From JAMXLO01 sp963696645 (GTDB lineage Bacteria; Pseudomonadota; Alphaproteobacteria; Acetobacterales; Acetobacteraceae), in contig CAVOKY010000003.1 in NCBI GenBank assembly GCA_963696645.1, positions 62,001-126,000 on the forward strand: DNA of 64,000 nucleotides, in the 5' to 3' direction. The notes beneath the pieces are model-generated. The model saw only the letters and a list, made by a program, of their open reading frames with translations, ran no database searches and was not told the origin of the DNA. Both the position numbers and the translations under genes were made by a program. The number at the start of each line of letters is the position of its first letter. Within the stretch, counting starts at the first letter, position 1. Of the stretch, positions 21,247-30,542 are shown one piece after another.

Positions 21247-22781
21247 ATGAACGCCGCGGGTTTCCCGATCCTGTCGCTGATCACCTGGCTGCCGCTGGTC
21301 GGCGGCGTGATCATCATGTCGGTGCGCGGCGACGAGGCGACCGTCGCCTCCAACGCGCGCTGGACCGCGCTGTGGACCAGCCTGATCGTGCTGGTGCTGT
21401 CGCTGGTGCTGTGGGTGAAGTTCGACACCGGCGAGGCCGGCTTCCAGTTCGTCGAGAGAGATCGCCGTGGCTGCCGGAATACGGCGTCGGCTACAAGATG
21501 GGCGTGGACGGCATCTCGGTGCTGTTCGTGCTGCTGTCCACCGCTGCTGACGCCGATCTGCATCCTGGCAAGCTGGGATGCGATCACGCGGTCCGTGCGC
21601 GAATACATGCTCACCTTCCTCATCCTGGAAACGATGATGGTGGGCATGTTCTGCGCGCTCGACTTCGTGGTGTTCTACATCTTCTTCGAGGGCGTGCTGA
21701 TCCCGATGTTCCTGATCATCGGCATCTGGGGCGGCCCGCGGCGGGTCTATTCGGCGTTCAAGTTCTTCCTGTTCACGCTGACCGGCTCGGTGCTGATGCT
21801 GCTGGCGCTGCTGGCGATGTGGTTCCAGGCCGGCACCACCGACATCGCCGTGCTGCTGAAGACGCAGTTCCCGGTCGGCGATGCAGAACTGGCTGTTCCT
21901 CGCCTTCTTCGCCTCGTTCGCGGTGAAGGTGCCGATGTGGCCGGTGCACACCTGGCTGCCCGATGCGCATGTCGAGGCGCCGACCGCCGGCTCGGTCATC
22001 CTGGCCGGCGTGCTGCTGAAGATGGGCGCCTACGGCTTCCTGCGCTTCTCGGTGCCGATGCTGCCGCAGGCCTCGGCGCATTTCGCGCCGTTGATCTACA
22101 CCCTGTCGGTCGTCGCGGTGATCTACACCTCGCTGGTCGCGCTGGCGCAGGAGGACATGAAGAAGCTGATCGCCTATTCCTCGGTCGCGCATATGGGCGT
22201 GGTGACGATCGGCATCTTCACCTTCAACGTGCAGGGCATCCAGGGCGCGCTGTTCCAGATGCTGTCGCACGGCATCGTCTCCGGCGCGCTGTTCCTTGTC
22301 GTCGGCGTGGTCTACGACCGCATCCACACGCGCGAGATCGCGCGCTACGGCGGCCTGGCCGATCGCATGCCGGTCTACGCGCTGACGTTCATGGTGTTCA
22401 CCATGGCCGTCGATCGGCCTGCCCGGCACGTCCGGCTTCGTCGGCGAGTTCCTGGTGATCGTCGGCGCGCTGCAGGTGAATTTCTGGCTGGCGCTGCTGG
22501 GCGGCATGGGCATGATCCTGGGCGCGGCCTACATGCTGTATCTGTATCGCCGCGTGATCTTCGGCCGGCTGACCAAGGACGACCTGCGCGCCATCCTCGA
22601 TCTGTCGCCGCGCGAGATCGCGGTGTTCGCGCCGCTGATCCTGCTGACGCTGTGGATGGGCATCTATCCGTCCAGCTTCACCAGCTTCTGGGATGCCAGC
22701 GTCGCCGCGATGGTGCAGCAGCACACCGCGGCGCTGGCTACGCCGCCGCTGCAAGCTCGCGCAGGGGATGGTGCACGCTGA
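21247..22781 (+). pseudogene. nuoM: NADH-quinone oxidoreductase subunit M, about four frameshifts
   Basis: The gene starts MNAAGFPILSLITWLPLVGG at 21247. Frame changes are needed near 21460 (two extra bases or one missing) and near 21545, 21880 and 22405 (one extra base each). Conserved pieces are RSPWLPEYGVGYKMGVDGIS, the Lys/His/Glu-containing pump helices around VKVPMWPVHTWLPDAHVEAP, AYSSVAHMGVVTIGIFTFN, and GLPGTSGFVGEFLVIVGAL. NuoM is one of three antiporter-like subunits. The reading ends at TGA 22779-22781, overlapping the nuoN ATG. Confidence 0.88.
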
Positions 22782-24227
22782 TGAACTGGACCATCGCACT
22801 GCCGGAAATCGTGCTGGCCGTCGTCGGCATGGCGATCCTGGTGTTCGGCGTGCTGCGCAAGCGGGACGACACGTTCTTCTGTCCAGCATGTTCACCCTCG
22901 GCGGCTTCCTGCTCGCCGCCTGCTGGTGCTCACGCGGCGCCGCGGCGTCGGCTACCACGGCCAGTTCGTCGCCGACGCGTTCAGCGCGCTTCATGCAAGA
23001 TCCTGATCCTGGCCGGCGCCGCGCTCGTCGCTGATCCTGTCGCTCGACTACAACCGCAAGCACGAGCATCGCGCGCTTCGAATATCCCGTGCTGATGCTG
23101 TTCGCCGTCGTCGGCATGATGGTGATGGCGTCGGCGTCCAACCTGATGACGCTGTATCTCGGGCTGGAACTGCAATCGCTGGCGCTCTACGTGCTGGCCG
23201 CCTTCGCCCGCGACGATCTGCGTTCGTCCGAGGCCGGCCTGAAGTATTTCGTGCTCGGCGCGCTTGCCTCCGGCCTGCTGCTCTACGGCATTTCGCTGGT
23301 CTACGGCTTCTCCGGCACCATGGACTTCGCGCGCGTTGGCGCAACGCTGCTGGCGCAGCCGGCGCAGCGCTTCGCCCGGCCTGATCGTCGGCATCGTGTT
23401 CGTCCTGGTCGGCCTGGCGTTCAAGATCTCCGCCGTGCCGTTCCACATGTGGACGCCCGACGTCTACGAAGGCGCGCCGACGCCGGTCACGGTGTTCTTC
23501 GCCACCGCGCCGAAGGTCGCGGCGATGGCGCTGCTGCTGCGCGTCATGGCGACGCCGTTCGGCCATCTGCTGGTGCGCCTGGCAGCAGCTGATCGTCCTG
23601 GTCTCGATCGCCTCGATGGTCCTCGGCGCGCTGGCGGCGATCGGCCAGCCCAACATCAAGCGGCTGATGGCGTATTCCTCGATCGGCCACATGGGCTACG
23701 CGCTGATCGGCCTCGCCGTCGGCACGCCGGAGGGCATCCGCGGCGTGCTGGTCTACATGGTCGTCTACGTGTTCATGAGCGCCGGCACCTTCGCCTGCAT
23801 CATCGCCATGCGCCGCCAGCGGCCGCGCGCTGGAGCAGATCACCGACCTCAGCGGCCTGGCGCGCACCGATCCGGGCCTGGCGCTGGCGATGGCGGTGTT
23901 CATGTTCAGCATGGCCGGCATCCCGCCGCTGTCGGGCTTCTTCGGCAAGCTCTACGTGTTCCTCGCCGCCGTGCAGGGCGGCATGTGGACGCTCGCCATC
24001 ATCGGCGTGCTGACCAGCGTGGTGGGCGCCTTCTATTACCTGCGCATCGTCAAGGTGATGTATTTCGACGCACCCGAGGCGCCGTTCGATCCGCGCCCGG
24101 CGTCGCTGTCCTTCGTCGCCGCGGCAACCGGGCTGTTCACCACGTTCTTCTTCATCTTCCCGGCACCCTTCGTGCGCCGGCCGCGGCGAAGGCGGTCCAG
24201 CGCGAAGTCGCTCGTTCGTGCCGGTGA
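22781..24227 (+). pseudogene. nuoN: NADH-quinone oxidoreductase subunit N, about ten frameshifts
   Basis: The start MNWTIALPEIVLAVVGMAIL is clear. Frame changes occur near 22878, 22921, 22984, 22993, 23027, 23070, 23370, 23580, 23822 and 24175, the densest cluster in the window. Conserved stretches remain: NLMTLYLGLELQSLALYVLA, SEAGLKYFVLGALASGLLLY, PFHMWTPDVYEGAPTPVTVF, MAYSSIGHMGYALIGLAVGT and SMAGIPPLSGFFGKLYVFLA. NuoN is the antiporter-like subunit nearest NuoK. The exact 3' end is uncertain; the frame that fits best stops at 24227, 9 nt before coaX. Confidence 0.85.
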
Positions 24228-24236
24228 TGCTCCGCC

Positions 24237-25049
24237 ATGCTTCTCGTCATAGACTGCGGCAACACCAACGTCGTCTTCGCCGTGCGCGACGGACGACACG
24301 TGGCGCGGCACCTGGCGCATCCGCACCGATGCGCAGCGCACCTCCGACGAATACGGCGTCTGGCTGCTGACGCTGCTCGGCCACGTCGGCCTCAAGCGCG
24401 ACGACATCTCCGCCGCGGTCATCGGCACCGTGGTGCCGGCCGCGCTGTACCATCTGCGCCGCCTGTGCCGCGACTGGTTCAACATCGAGCCGCTGATCGC
24501 GCGCTCCACGCTCGACTGGGGCTTCGACATCCGCGTCGACAATCCAGCCGAGGTCGGCGCCGACCGGCTGCTGAATGCGCTCGCCGGCGCATCGGCGGTT
24601 CGGCGGTCCGCTGATCGTGGTCGATTTCGGCACCGCCACGACGTTCGACGTGGTGGACAAGGATGGCGCCTATCTCGGCGGCGTGATCTGTCCCGGCATC
24701 AACCTGTCGCTCGAGGCGCTGCATCAGGCGGCCGCGCAACTGCCGCGCATCGGCATCGCCCGGCCGCAGGCGGTGATCGGCCGCTCGACCGTGCCTGCCA
24801 TGCAGTCCGGCGTCTATTGGGGCTATGTCGCGCATGATCGAGGGCCTGGTGGCGCGCATCAAGGCGGAATACGGCGGCCCGATGAAGGTCGTCGCGACCG
24901 GCGGCCTCGCGCCGCTGTTCGCCGAGGGCACCATGGTGATCGAGCAGATCGAGCCCGATCTCACGCTGGATGGGCTGCGCATGTTGGCGGAACGCAACCC
25001 CGCACCCACATTGCGCCCGGAGAAGGCACGAATGCTCGAACCGGAGTAG
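24237..25049 (+). pseudogene. coaX: Type III pantothenate kinase, three frameshifts
   Basis: CoaX phosphorylates pantothenate in the first step of coenzyme A synthesis. Family motifs are present: MLLVIDCGNTNVVFAV at the start, VGADRLLNALAG, GGPLIVVDFGTATTFDVVD, and GGVICPGINLSLEALHQAAA. One extra base near 24298, 24585 and 24832 splits the conserved sequence over three frames. Reconstructed length is about 270 aa, normal for the family. The gene follows nuoN and precedes rnj as in other alphaproteobacteria, but birA, often located between nuoN and coaX, is absent. Confidence 0.88.
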
Positions 25050-25103
25050 CGGCATCATGATTCGCCGCTTGCAGGGTGTGCGCGTAACGCGTAGTATTGC
25101 GCG

Positions 25104-25215
25104 GTGGAATTCGAGTGGGATCCGAATCTACACGGTTCGTGGCGCGAAGCTGCAGATCATCTCCGCCCGCCGGGCTAGCAGGAAGGAGCGAGCGTTGTGG
25201 CTCTCACGCGGATGA
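25104..25215 (+). pseudogene. Remnant of a BrnT-type toxin gene
   Basis: A GTG at 25104 opens VEFEWDP, the usual BrnT N-terminus. Shortly after, in the next frame, comes VRGAKLQIISARRASRKERA, the usual BrnT C-terminal strand and helix. The middle of the toxin (about 50-60 codons with the catalytic residues) is missing. The remnant ends inside the start of an antitoxin-like gene, as toxin and antitoxin frames often overlap. This reading comes from motif recognition and should be checked by alignment. Confidence 0.6.
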
Positions 25216-25553
25216 CTCTCGAGCAGATCATGGCTCGCGGCGGTGGCAAGGTTGACCGAGCAAGACTTGATGCGACCACCGGAGCGGACATCCGCCGCCA
25301 CATGATCGAGGATGGCGAGAACCCGGACGCCCAGCCCCAGTTCGAGCGCGTCATCCTGCCGCAGGACGTGCGCAAGAAGCTCGGCCTTACCCAGATGCAA
25401 TTCGCCGAACTGCTCGGCATCCCGATCGGCACCCTGCGCAACTGGGAACAGCAGCGCTTCGTGCTGGAACCGGCGGCGCGAACATTGCTGAAACTAATCG
25501 ATCGCGAGCCGGAGGCCGCACTTCGCGCGCTACGCCGGACGCAAGCCGCCTGA
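25197..25553 (+). CDS. Antitoxin-like helix-turn-helix protein
   Basis: The 118-aa protein starts at a GTG (25197) preceded by AAGGAG at 25183-25188. The C-terminal half is an XRE-type helix-turn-helix: LGLTQMQFAELLGIPIGTLR (about residues 61-80), followed by NWEQQRFVLEPAARTLLKLI. The N-terminal part (TTGADIRRHMIEDGENP) resembles antitoxins of the BrnA/HigA kind. It follows a broken BrnT-like toxin, so it is probably an orphan antitoxin that may retain DNA-binding activity. It sits between coaX and rnj and interrupts the conserved order. Confidence 0.75.
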   Translation: MALTRMTLEQIMARGGGKVDRARLDATTGADIRRHMIEDGENPDAQPQFERVILPQDVRKKLGLTQMQFAELLGIPIGTLRNWEQQRFVLEPAARTLLKLIDREPEAALRALRRTQAA

Positions 25554-25670
25554 TCGCCGCTGGCACCGCCCATCGTGCGGCGCTATATCCACGCCAGACC
25601 GCTTCGCCTCACCGCGAAGCAATCGTCGTTTCCGCCGTCGCAGCACAATCCGAGGTAGCAACAGCACATA

Positions 25671-27320
25671 ATGGACATGGATGACTTGGATCTGGCCTTC
25701 CTGCCACTGGGCGGGACGGGCGAGATTGGCATGAATCTCAATCTTTACCGTTGCGACGGCAAGTGGCTCGCGGTGGACTGCGGCATCGGCTTCGGCGGAG
25801 CGCAGTACCCCGAGGTCGATGTCATGATGGCCGATCCGGCCTACATCGTCGACCGCCGCGACCGCCTGCTGGGTCTGGTGATCACCCATGCACACGAGGA
25901 TCATATCGGTGCGGTGGCATGGCTGTGGCCGCAACTGCGCTGCCCGGTCTACGCCACGCCGTTCGCCGCCACCATACTGCGCCGCAAGCTGGCCGAAGTG
26001 CAGTTGGTCAACCAGGTGAAGGTGCATATCATCCCGCCAGGTGGCACCATCGACCTGAAGCCGTTCTCGCTCCGCTTCATCCGCGTGTCGCATTCCATTC
26101 CGGAAGCGCAGGCGCTGGTGATCGAAACGCCGCATGGCGTGCTGCTGCACACCGGCGATTGGAAGCTCGATCCGCAGCCGCTGATCGGGCCGCCGACCGA
26201 CGAAGCCGCACTGGAGGCGCTCGGCAACCAGGGCGTGCTGGCGATGATCTGCAATTCCACCAATGCAATGGTGGAAGGCCATTCGGGCAGCGAGGCCGAC
26301 GTGCGGCAAAGCCTCTCGGTGCTGATCCGCGGGTTGCGCGGTCGCGTGGCGGTGACCTGTTTCGCGTCGAACGTCGCGCGCCTTGAGTCGGTCGCGGTAG
26401 CGGCACGTTCCGTCGGCCGCAGCGTGGCGCTGGTCGGGCGGTCTTTGCGCAATATCGATGCAGCGGCGCGCGAGTGCGGCTATCTGCGCGACCTGCCGCC
26501 GTTCCTGACCGAAGACGATGTCGACAACGTTCCCGACGACAACATCCTGATGCTGGTCACCGGCAGTCAGGGCGAACCGCGCAGTGCATTGGCGCGCATC
26601 GCACTGGACACGCATCCGCGCATCGCATTGGGCGAAGGTGACACTGTGGTGTTTTCTTCGCGCATGATTCCCGGCAACGAACGCGCGATCGGCACGGTGC
26701 AGGACAATCTCGTGCGCCGCGGCGTGAACCTGATGACCGACGTTGACCATCTGGTGCATGTCTCCGGCCATCCCGCGCGCGACGAACTGCGCCGGATGTA
26801 TCGTCTGGTGAAGCCGCGCTATGCGGTGCCGACGCATGGCGAGTGGCGGCATCTTTCGGCGCACGCCGAGCTCGCACAGGAGGCTGGCGCCAAGCCGATC
26901 CTGTTGGAGGACGGCGACATTCTCAGCCTGGCGCCCGGTCAGGCGGAGGTGGTGGACAGTGCGCCCGTCGGCAAGCTGGTGTTGGATGGCAACCGTCTTA
27001 CGCCACTCGGGGGCGGTGTCATGGCGGCGCGTCGGCGGATGCTGTTCAACGGCGTGGTGCTGGCGAGCCTTGCGGTCGATGCGAACGGCAGGCTGCGTGG
27101 TGATCCCCGGGTCAGTGCACCGGGGCTGTTTGACAGCAATGATCCGGAGCTCGATCGCGTCAGTCGCGAATTTGCTGATGTCGTCGCCGACTTGCCGCCT
27201 GCACTGCGCCGTGACGATGCGGCGCTGACCGATGCCGCCCGAGCGGCGTTGCGTCGCGCACTTGGCCGGCAATTGCAGAAGCGTCCCTTGGTGGACGTGC
27301 ATCTGCTGCGGGTGAATTGA
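25671..27320 (+). CDS. rnj: Ribonuclease J
   Basis: The 549-aa metallo-beta-lactamase/beta-CASP nuclease has the metal-binding motif THAHEDHIGA (about residues 72-81), the early Gly-rich strand LPLGGTGEIGMNLNLY, and the later YAVPTHGEWRHLSAHAELA with conserved His. RNase J processes and degrades RNA with both endo- and 5'-exonuclease activity. Alphaproteobacteria carry one copy next to coaX and proS, as here. It is intact and of normal length, which shows that the dense frameshifts stop before it. An alternative start two codons later is possible. Confidence 0.95.
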   Translation: MDMDDLDLAFLPLGGTGEIGMNLNLYRCDGKWLAVDCGIGFGGAQYPEVDVMMADPAYIVDRRDRLLGLVITHAHEDHIGAVAWLWPQLRCPVYATPFAATILRRKLAEVQLVNQVKVHIIPPGGTIDLKPFSLRFIRVSHSIPEAQALVIETPHGVLLHTGDWKLDPQPLIGPPTDEAALEALGNQGVLAMICNSTNAMVEGHSGSEADVRQSLSVLIRGLRGRVAVTCFASNVARLESVAVAARSVGRSVALVGRSLRNIDAAARECGYLRDLPPFLTEDDVDNVPDDNILMLVTGSQGEPRSALARIALDTHPRIALGEGDTVVFSSRMIPGNERAIGTVQDNLVRRGVNLMTDVDHLVHVSGHPARDELRRMYRLVKPRYAVPTHGEWRHLSAHAELAQEAGAKPILLEDGDILSLAPGQAEVVDSAPVGKLVLDGNRLTPLGGGVMAARRRMLFNGVVLASLAVDANGRLRGDPRVSAPGLFDSNDPELDRVSREFADVVADLPPALRRDDAALTDAARAALRRALGRQLQKRPLVDVHLLRVN

Positions 27321-27348
27321 TTGCAATCATTGATGACCGATCTCTGAA

Positions 27349-27609
27349 ATGAACTGGTTCACCGGCGTTGTGCTTTATGTGCTGATCTGGTGGACCGTGC
27401 TGTTCGCTGTCTTGCCGATCGGCACCCACCCAGTGGAGACACCGGACGAACTGACCGGCTGGCGCGGCGCCCCGGAGCAGCCGCGCATCCTGATGAAGGT
27501 TGTGATCACCACGCTGGTGGCCGCCGTGGTGTGGTTCGGCGCGTGGCTGTTGATCACCAGCAGTTATGTAAGTTTTCGACACGGCTGGTTCGCCGCGCCA
27601 AGCGACTGA
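27349..27609 (+). CDS. DUF1467 family membrane protein
   Basis: The 86-aa protein has two transmembrane segments (about residues 4-25 and 51-72). Between them lies the conserved loop LPIGTHPVETPDELTGWRGAP. This is the DUF1467 family, found almost always between rnj and proS in alphaproteobacteria. Its function is unknown. It begins 28 nt after the rnj stop, so it is likely cotranscribed. Confidence 0.9.
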   Translation: MNWFTGVVLYVLIWWTVLFAVLPIGTHPVETPDELTGWRGAPEQPRILMKVVITTLVAAVVWFGAWLLITSSYVSFRHGWFAAPSD

Positions 27610-27965
27610 GACTGGCAGAATTCAAAAGCGGCAAATCGCCGGAATTTGCAATATGTTACGGGCGCTTGATCGCGCTTCGGGCCATCATCACGGTCAGGGG
27701 GAGGCGCTCTCGTCCTCCAACCTGCCGTGTGACGGCGTTTCCTCCCCAAACCTTGCCCTGCGCGCCTGGCGCCCGGGCCGGCTTCTTGTTAACCGCTTGA
27801 TCGCGACGTGTCACGCCATTTCGTTCGGAATGTAGGCTAGTGACAGAGTTTTATTGCGCACGTCACATTGTGCGGCGCACAATAATTCTGGTGGCTCCCG
27901 TGACTGGCGGTGCTGTCCGTCGCCTTGTAGGGTCCGCGGCCCGCAACCAGACGGATTTCATTGCG
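27610..27965. other. Intergenic region before proS
   Basis: This 356-nt stretch has no convincing gene. The proS frame is open upstream to about 27840 but lacks family similarity there, so it is treated as leader. I see no tRNA, strong terminator or clear promoter. Confidence 0.6.
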
Positions 27966-29276
27966 ATGCGCCTGTCCCGCAGCTTCATCCCGACAATGAA
28001 GGAAACGCCCGCCGAGGCGCAGATCGCCTCGCACCGGTTGATGCTGCGCGCCGGTCTGGTGCGGCAGACATCGGCCGGCATCTACGCCTGGCTACCGCTG
28101 GGCTTTCGCGTATTGAAGAACATCGAGCGCATCGTGCGCGAGGAGCAGAACGCGGCCGGCGCGCAGGAAGTGCTGATGCCGACGATCCAGCCGGCCGAGC
28201 TGTGGCGCGAGAGCGGACGCTACGAAGATTACGGCAAGGAGATGCTGCGGATCCGTGACCGGCATGATCGGGATATGCTGTACGGGCCGACCAACGAGGA
28301 GATGGTCACCGATCTGTTTCGCCAGTCGGTGCACTCGTATCGCGAGCTGCCGCAGATACTTTATCATATACAGTGGAAGTTCCGCGACGAGGTGCGGCCG
28401 CGGTTCGGGGTCATGCGGGGACGCGAGTTCCTGATGAAGGACGCGTATTCGTTCGACCTCGACTACGCCGGCGCAGTGGTGAGCTATCGCACCATGATGC
28501 TGGCCTATATGCGCACGTTCCAGCGCATTGGGCTGAAGGCGATTCCGATGGCGGCGGAGAGCGGCCCGATCGGCGGCGACCTGAGCCACGAGTTCATCAT
28601 TCTCGCGCCGACCGGCGAAAGTCAGGTGTACTACGACGCCGAGTTCGAGAACGTCGACTGGCTCAACACACGTTTTGACTACAATCCGCAGGACCTGCAT
28701 GCGTTCTTCACGCAGATGACCTCGCTGTATGCCGCGACAGACGAGAAGCATGATGCAGTGAAGTGGGCGCAGGTCGATCCGTCGCGCCGTCGCGAAGGCC
28801 GCGGTATCGAGGTCGGTCACATTTTTTACTTCGGCAACAAATATACCAAGGCGATGAACACCACGGTGACTGCGCCGGATGGCAAGCTCGTGCATCCCGA
28901 GATGGGCAGCTATGGCGTCGGCGTTTCCCGCCTCGTCGGCGCGGTGATCGAGGCCAGCCACGACGATGCGGGCATCATCTGGCCGGATGCCATCGCTCCG
29001 TTCAAAACGGCGATTCTCAATCTGCGGCGCGGCGACACGGCGTGCGATGCGTTGTGCGAGACGCTGTATGGCAGGCTCGGTAGTGCGGCGCTGTATGACG
29101 ATCGCGAAGAACGGGCAGGAGCGAAATTCGCCGACGCCGACCTTCTGGGGCATCCGTGGCAGATCATCGTGGGACCGCGCGGCGCGGCGGCCGGCAAGGT
29201 CGAGCTGAAGCGCCGTGCCACCGGCGAGCGCAGCGAACTGTCACCGGACGAAGCGCTCGAGCGCGTGCAGGCCTAG
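27966..29276 (+). CDS. proS: Prolyl-tRNA synthetase (short alphaproteobacterial type)
   Basis: The 436-aa class II synthetase starts MRLSRSFIPTMKETPAEAQI. Class II motif 1 lies around AGIYAWLPLGFRVLKNIERI, motif 2 around QIQWKFRDEVRPRFGVMRGREF (written here without its variable start), and motif 3 near MGSYGVGVSRLVGAVIEASH. The anticodon-binding domain occupies the last 90 residues. The length shows that the editing insertion between motifs 2 and 3 is absent, as in other alphaproteobacterial enzymes. The ATG at 27966 is chosen because the family N-terminus begins there. Confidence 0.96.
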   Translation: MRLSRSFIPTMKETPAEAQIASHRLMLRAGLVRQTSAGIYAWLPLGFRVLKNIERIVREEQNAAGAQEVLMPTIQPAELWRESGRYEDYGKEMLRIRDRHDRDMLYGPTNEEMVTDLFRQSVHSYRELPQILYHIQWKFRDEVRPRFGVMRGREFLMKDAYSFDLDYAGAVVSYRTMMLAYMRTFQRIGLKAIPMAAESGPIGGDLSHEFIILAPTGESQVYYDAEFENVDWLNTRFDYNPQDLHAFFTQMTSLYAATDEKHDAVKWAQVDPSRRREGRGIEVGHIFYFGNKYTKAMNTTVTAPDGKLVHPEMGSYGVGVSRLVGAVIEASHDDAGIIWPDAIAPFKTAILNLRRGDTACDALCETLYGRLGSAALYDDREERAGAKFADADLLGHPWQIIVGPRGAAAGKVELKRRATGERSELSPDEALERVQA

Positions 29277-29291
29277 CCGCGGGCAAAGATC

Positions 29292-30542
29292 ATGTTCGGA
29301 CCTTTCGAACGCGCGGTCGCCGGCCGCTACCTGCGCGCCCGCCGAGGCGAGCGTTTCGTGTCGGTCATCGCGATCTTCTCGCTGGTCGGGATCGCTCTGG
29401 GTGTCGCCACGCTGATCATCGTGATGAGCGTGATGGGCGGTTTCAAGGTGGACCTGCTCTCGCGCATCCTCGGGTTCAACGGTCATCTTGGCGTGTACGG
29501 CACCGGCGGCCAGCTTGCCAACTACGACGACGTGGCGGCGCGCATCCGGAAAATACCCGATGTCGTCTCGGTAATCCCCGTGGTCGACGGTCAGGTGTTG
29601 CTGAGCGGCAGTCAGGGGCAGTCGTCCGGCGGGTTCGTACGCGGCATCCGCCAGGCGGACCTGAAGTCGCTGCATGCAGTGAGCGACCACATACTCGCTG
29701 GCTCGCTGGACCAGTTCCAGGGCGATGATGCGATCGCGGTCGGCGTGGGGTTGGCCCGGAAGTTCGCACTTGGCATCGGCTCGGACCTGACACTGATATC
29801 GCCGCAGGGTGCGGCGACCGCGTTCGGCACGGTGCCGCGGGTGCGCGCCTACAAGGTGGTCGCGATCTTCCAGGTGGGCGAGAATGACTACGACAGCGCC
29901 TATGTGTTCCTGCCGCTGGACGCCGCACAAGTGTATTTCCAGAAGCCCGATGCCGTCACCCAGCTCGAGGTGATGGTGAGCGATCCCGACCGCGTCGGCA
30001 CCGTGCATCGGGCGATCTTCGATGCGCTGAAGGACGCGCCGGTGCAGATCGTCGACTGGACGCAGAGCAACAACAGCTTCTTCGCCGCCGTCCAGGTGGA
30101 ACAGAATGTCATGTTCCTGATCCTGACGCTGATCATCCTGGTCGCCGCGTTCAACGTCATCAGTTCGCTGATCATGATGGTGAAGGACAAGACGCGTGAC
30201 ATCGCCGTGCTGCGCACACTGGGTGCCGGGCGCGGTGCGGTGATGCGCATCTTCCTGATGTGCGGCGCCTCGGTCGGCATCACCGGGACGGCAACCGGCC
30301 TGGTGATCGGCGTGCTGTTCTGCTGGAACATCGACACAATCCAGCATTGGGTGGAGACGATCACCGGCACCTCGGTATTCAATCCCGAGGTGTATTACCT
30401 GACGCACCTGCCGTCGCGGCTGGACTGGCACGAGGTGATGCAGGTCGTCCTGATGTCGCTGGCGCTGTCGCTGCTGGCCACGCTGTATCCAAGCTGGCGC
30501 GCCGCCCGCACCGATCCGGTCGAGGCGTTGCGGCATGAATGA
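29292..30542 (+). CDS. Lipoprotein-releasing ABC transporter permease (LolC/LolE family)
   Basis: The 416-aa permease starts MFGPFERAVAGRYLRARRGE and has the four-helix MacB/FtsX topology: helix 1 at about residues 25-48, a large periplasmic domain at about 50-260, and three helices at about 270-405. It ends with SWRAARTDPVEALRHE, the usual LolC/E C-terminus. With LolD it extracts lipoproteins from the inner membrane for transfer to LolA. One permease gene is present, as in many alphaproteobacteria. Its stop overlaps the lolD start by 8 nt. Confidence 0.94.
   Translation: MFGPFERAVAGRYLRARRGERFVSVIAIFSLVGIALGVATLIIVMSVMGGFKVDLLSRILGFNGHLGVYGTGGQLANYDDVAARIRKIPDVVSVIPVVDGQVLLSGSQGQSSGGFVRGIRQADLKSLHAVSDHILAGSLDQFQGDDAIAVGVGLARKFALGIGSDLTLISPQGAATAFGTVPRVRAYKVVAIFQVGENDYDSAYVFLPLDAAQVYFQKPDAVTQLEVMVSDPDRVGTVHRAIFDALKDAPVQIVDWTQSNNSFFAAVQVEQNVMFLILTLIILVAAFNVISSLIMMVKDKTRDIAVLRTLGAGRGAVMRIFLMCGASVGITGTATGLVIGVLFCWNIDTIQHWVETITGTSVFNPEVYYLTHLPSRLDWHEVMQVVLMSLALSLLATLYPSWRAARTDPVEALRHE

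Noticed and set aside
16430..24850. Programmed ribosomal frameshifting or translational bypassing as the cause of the nuo frameshifts
   Set aside because: About 30 sites without slippery sequences or structures common to all, in genes that need none in other bacteria. A sequence error or recent mutation is far simpler.
25530..27326. Long open frame antisense to RNase J
   Set aside because: Antisense shadow of rnj with biased composition and no domain or ribosome site.
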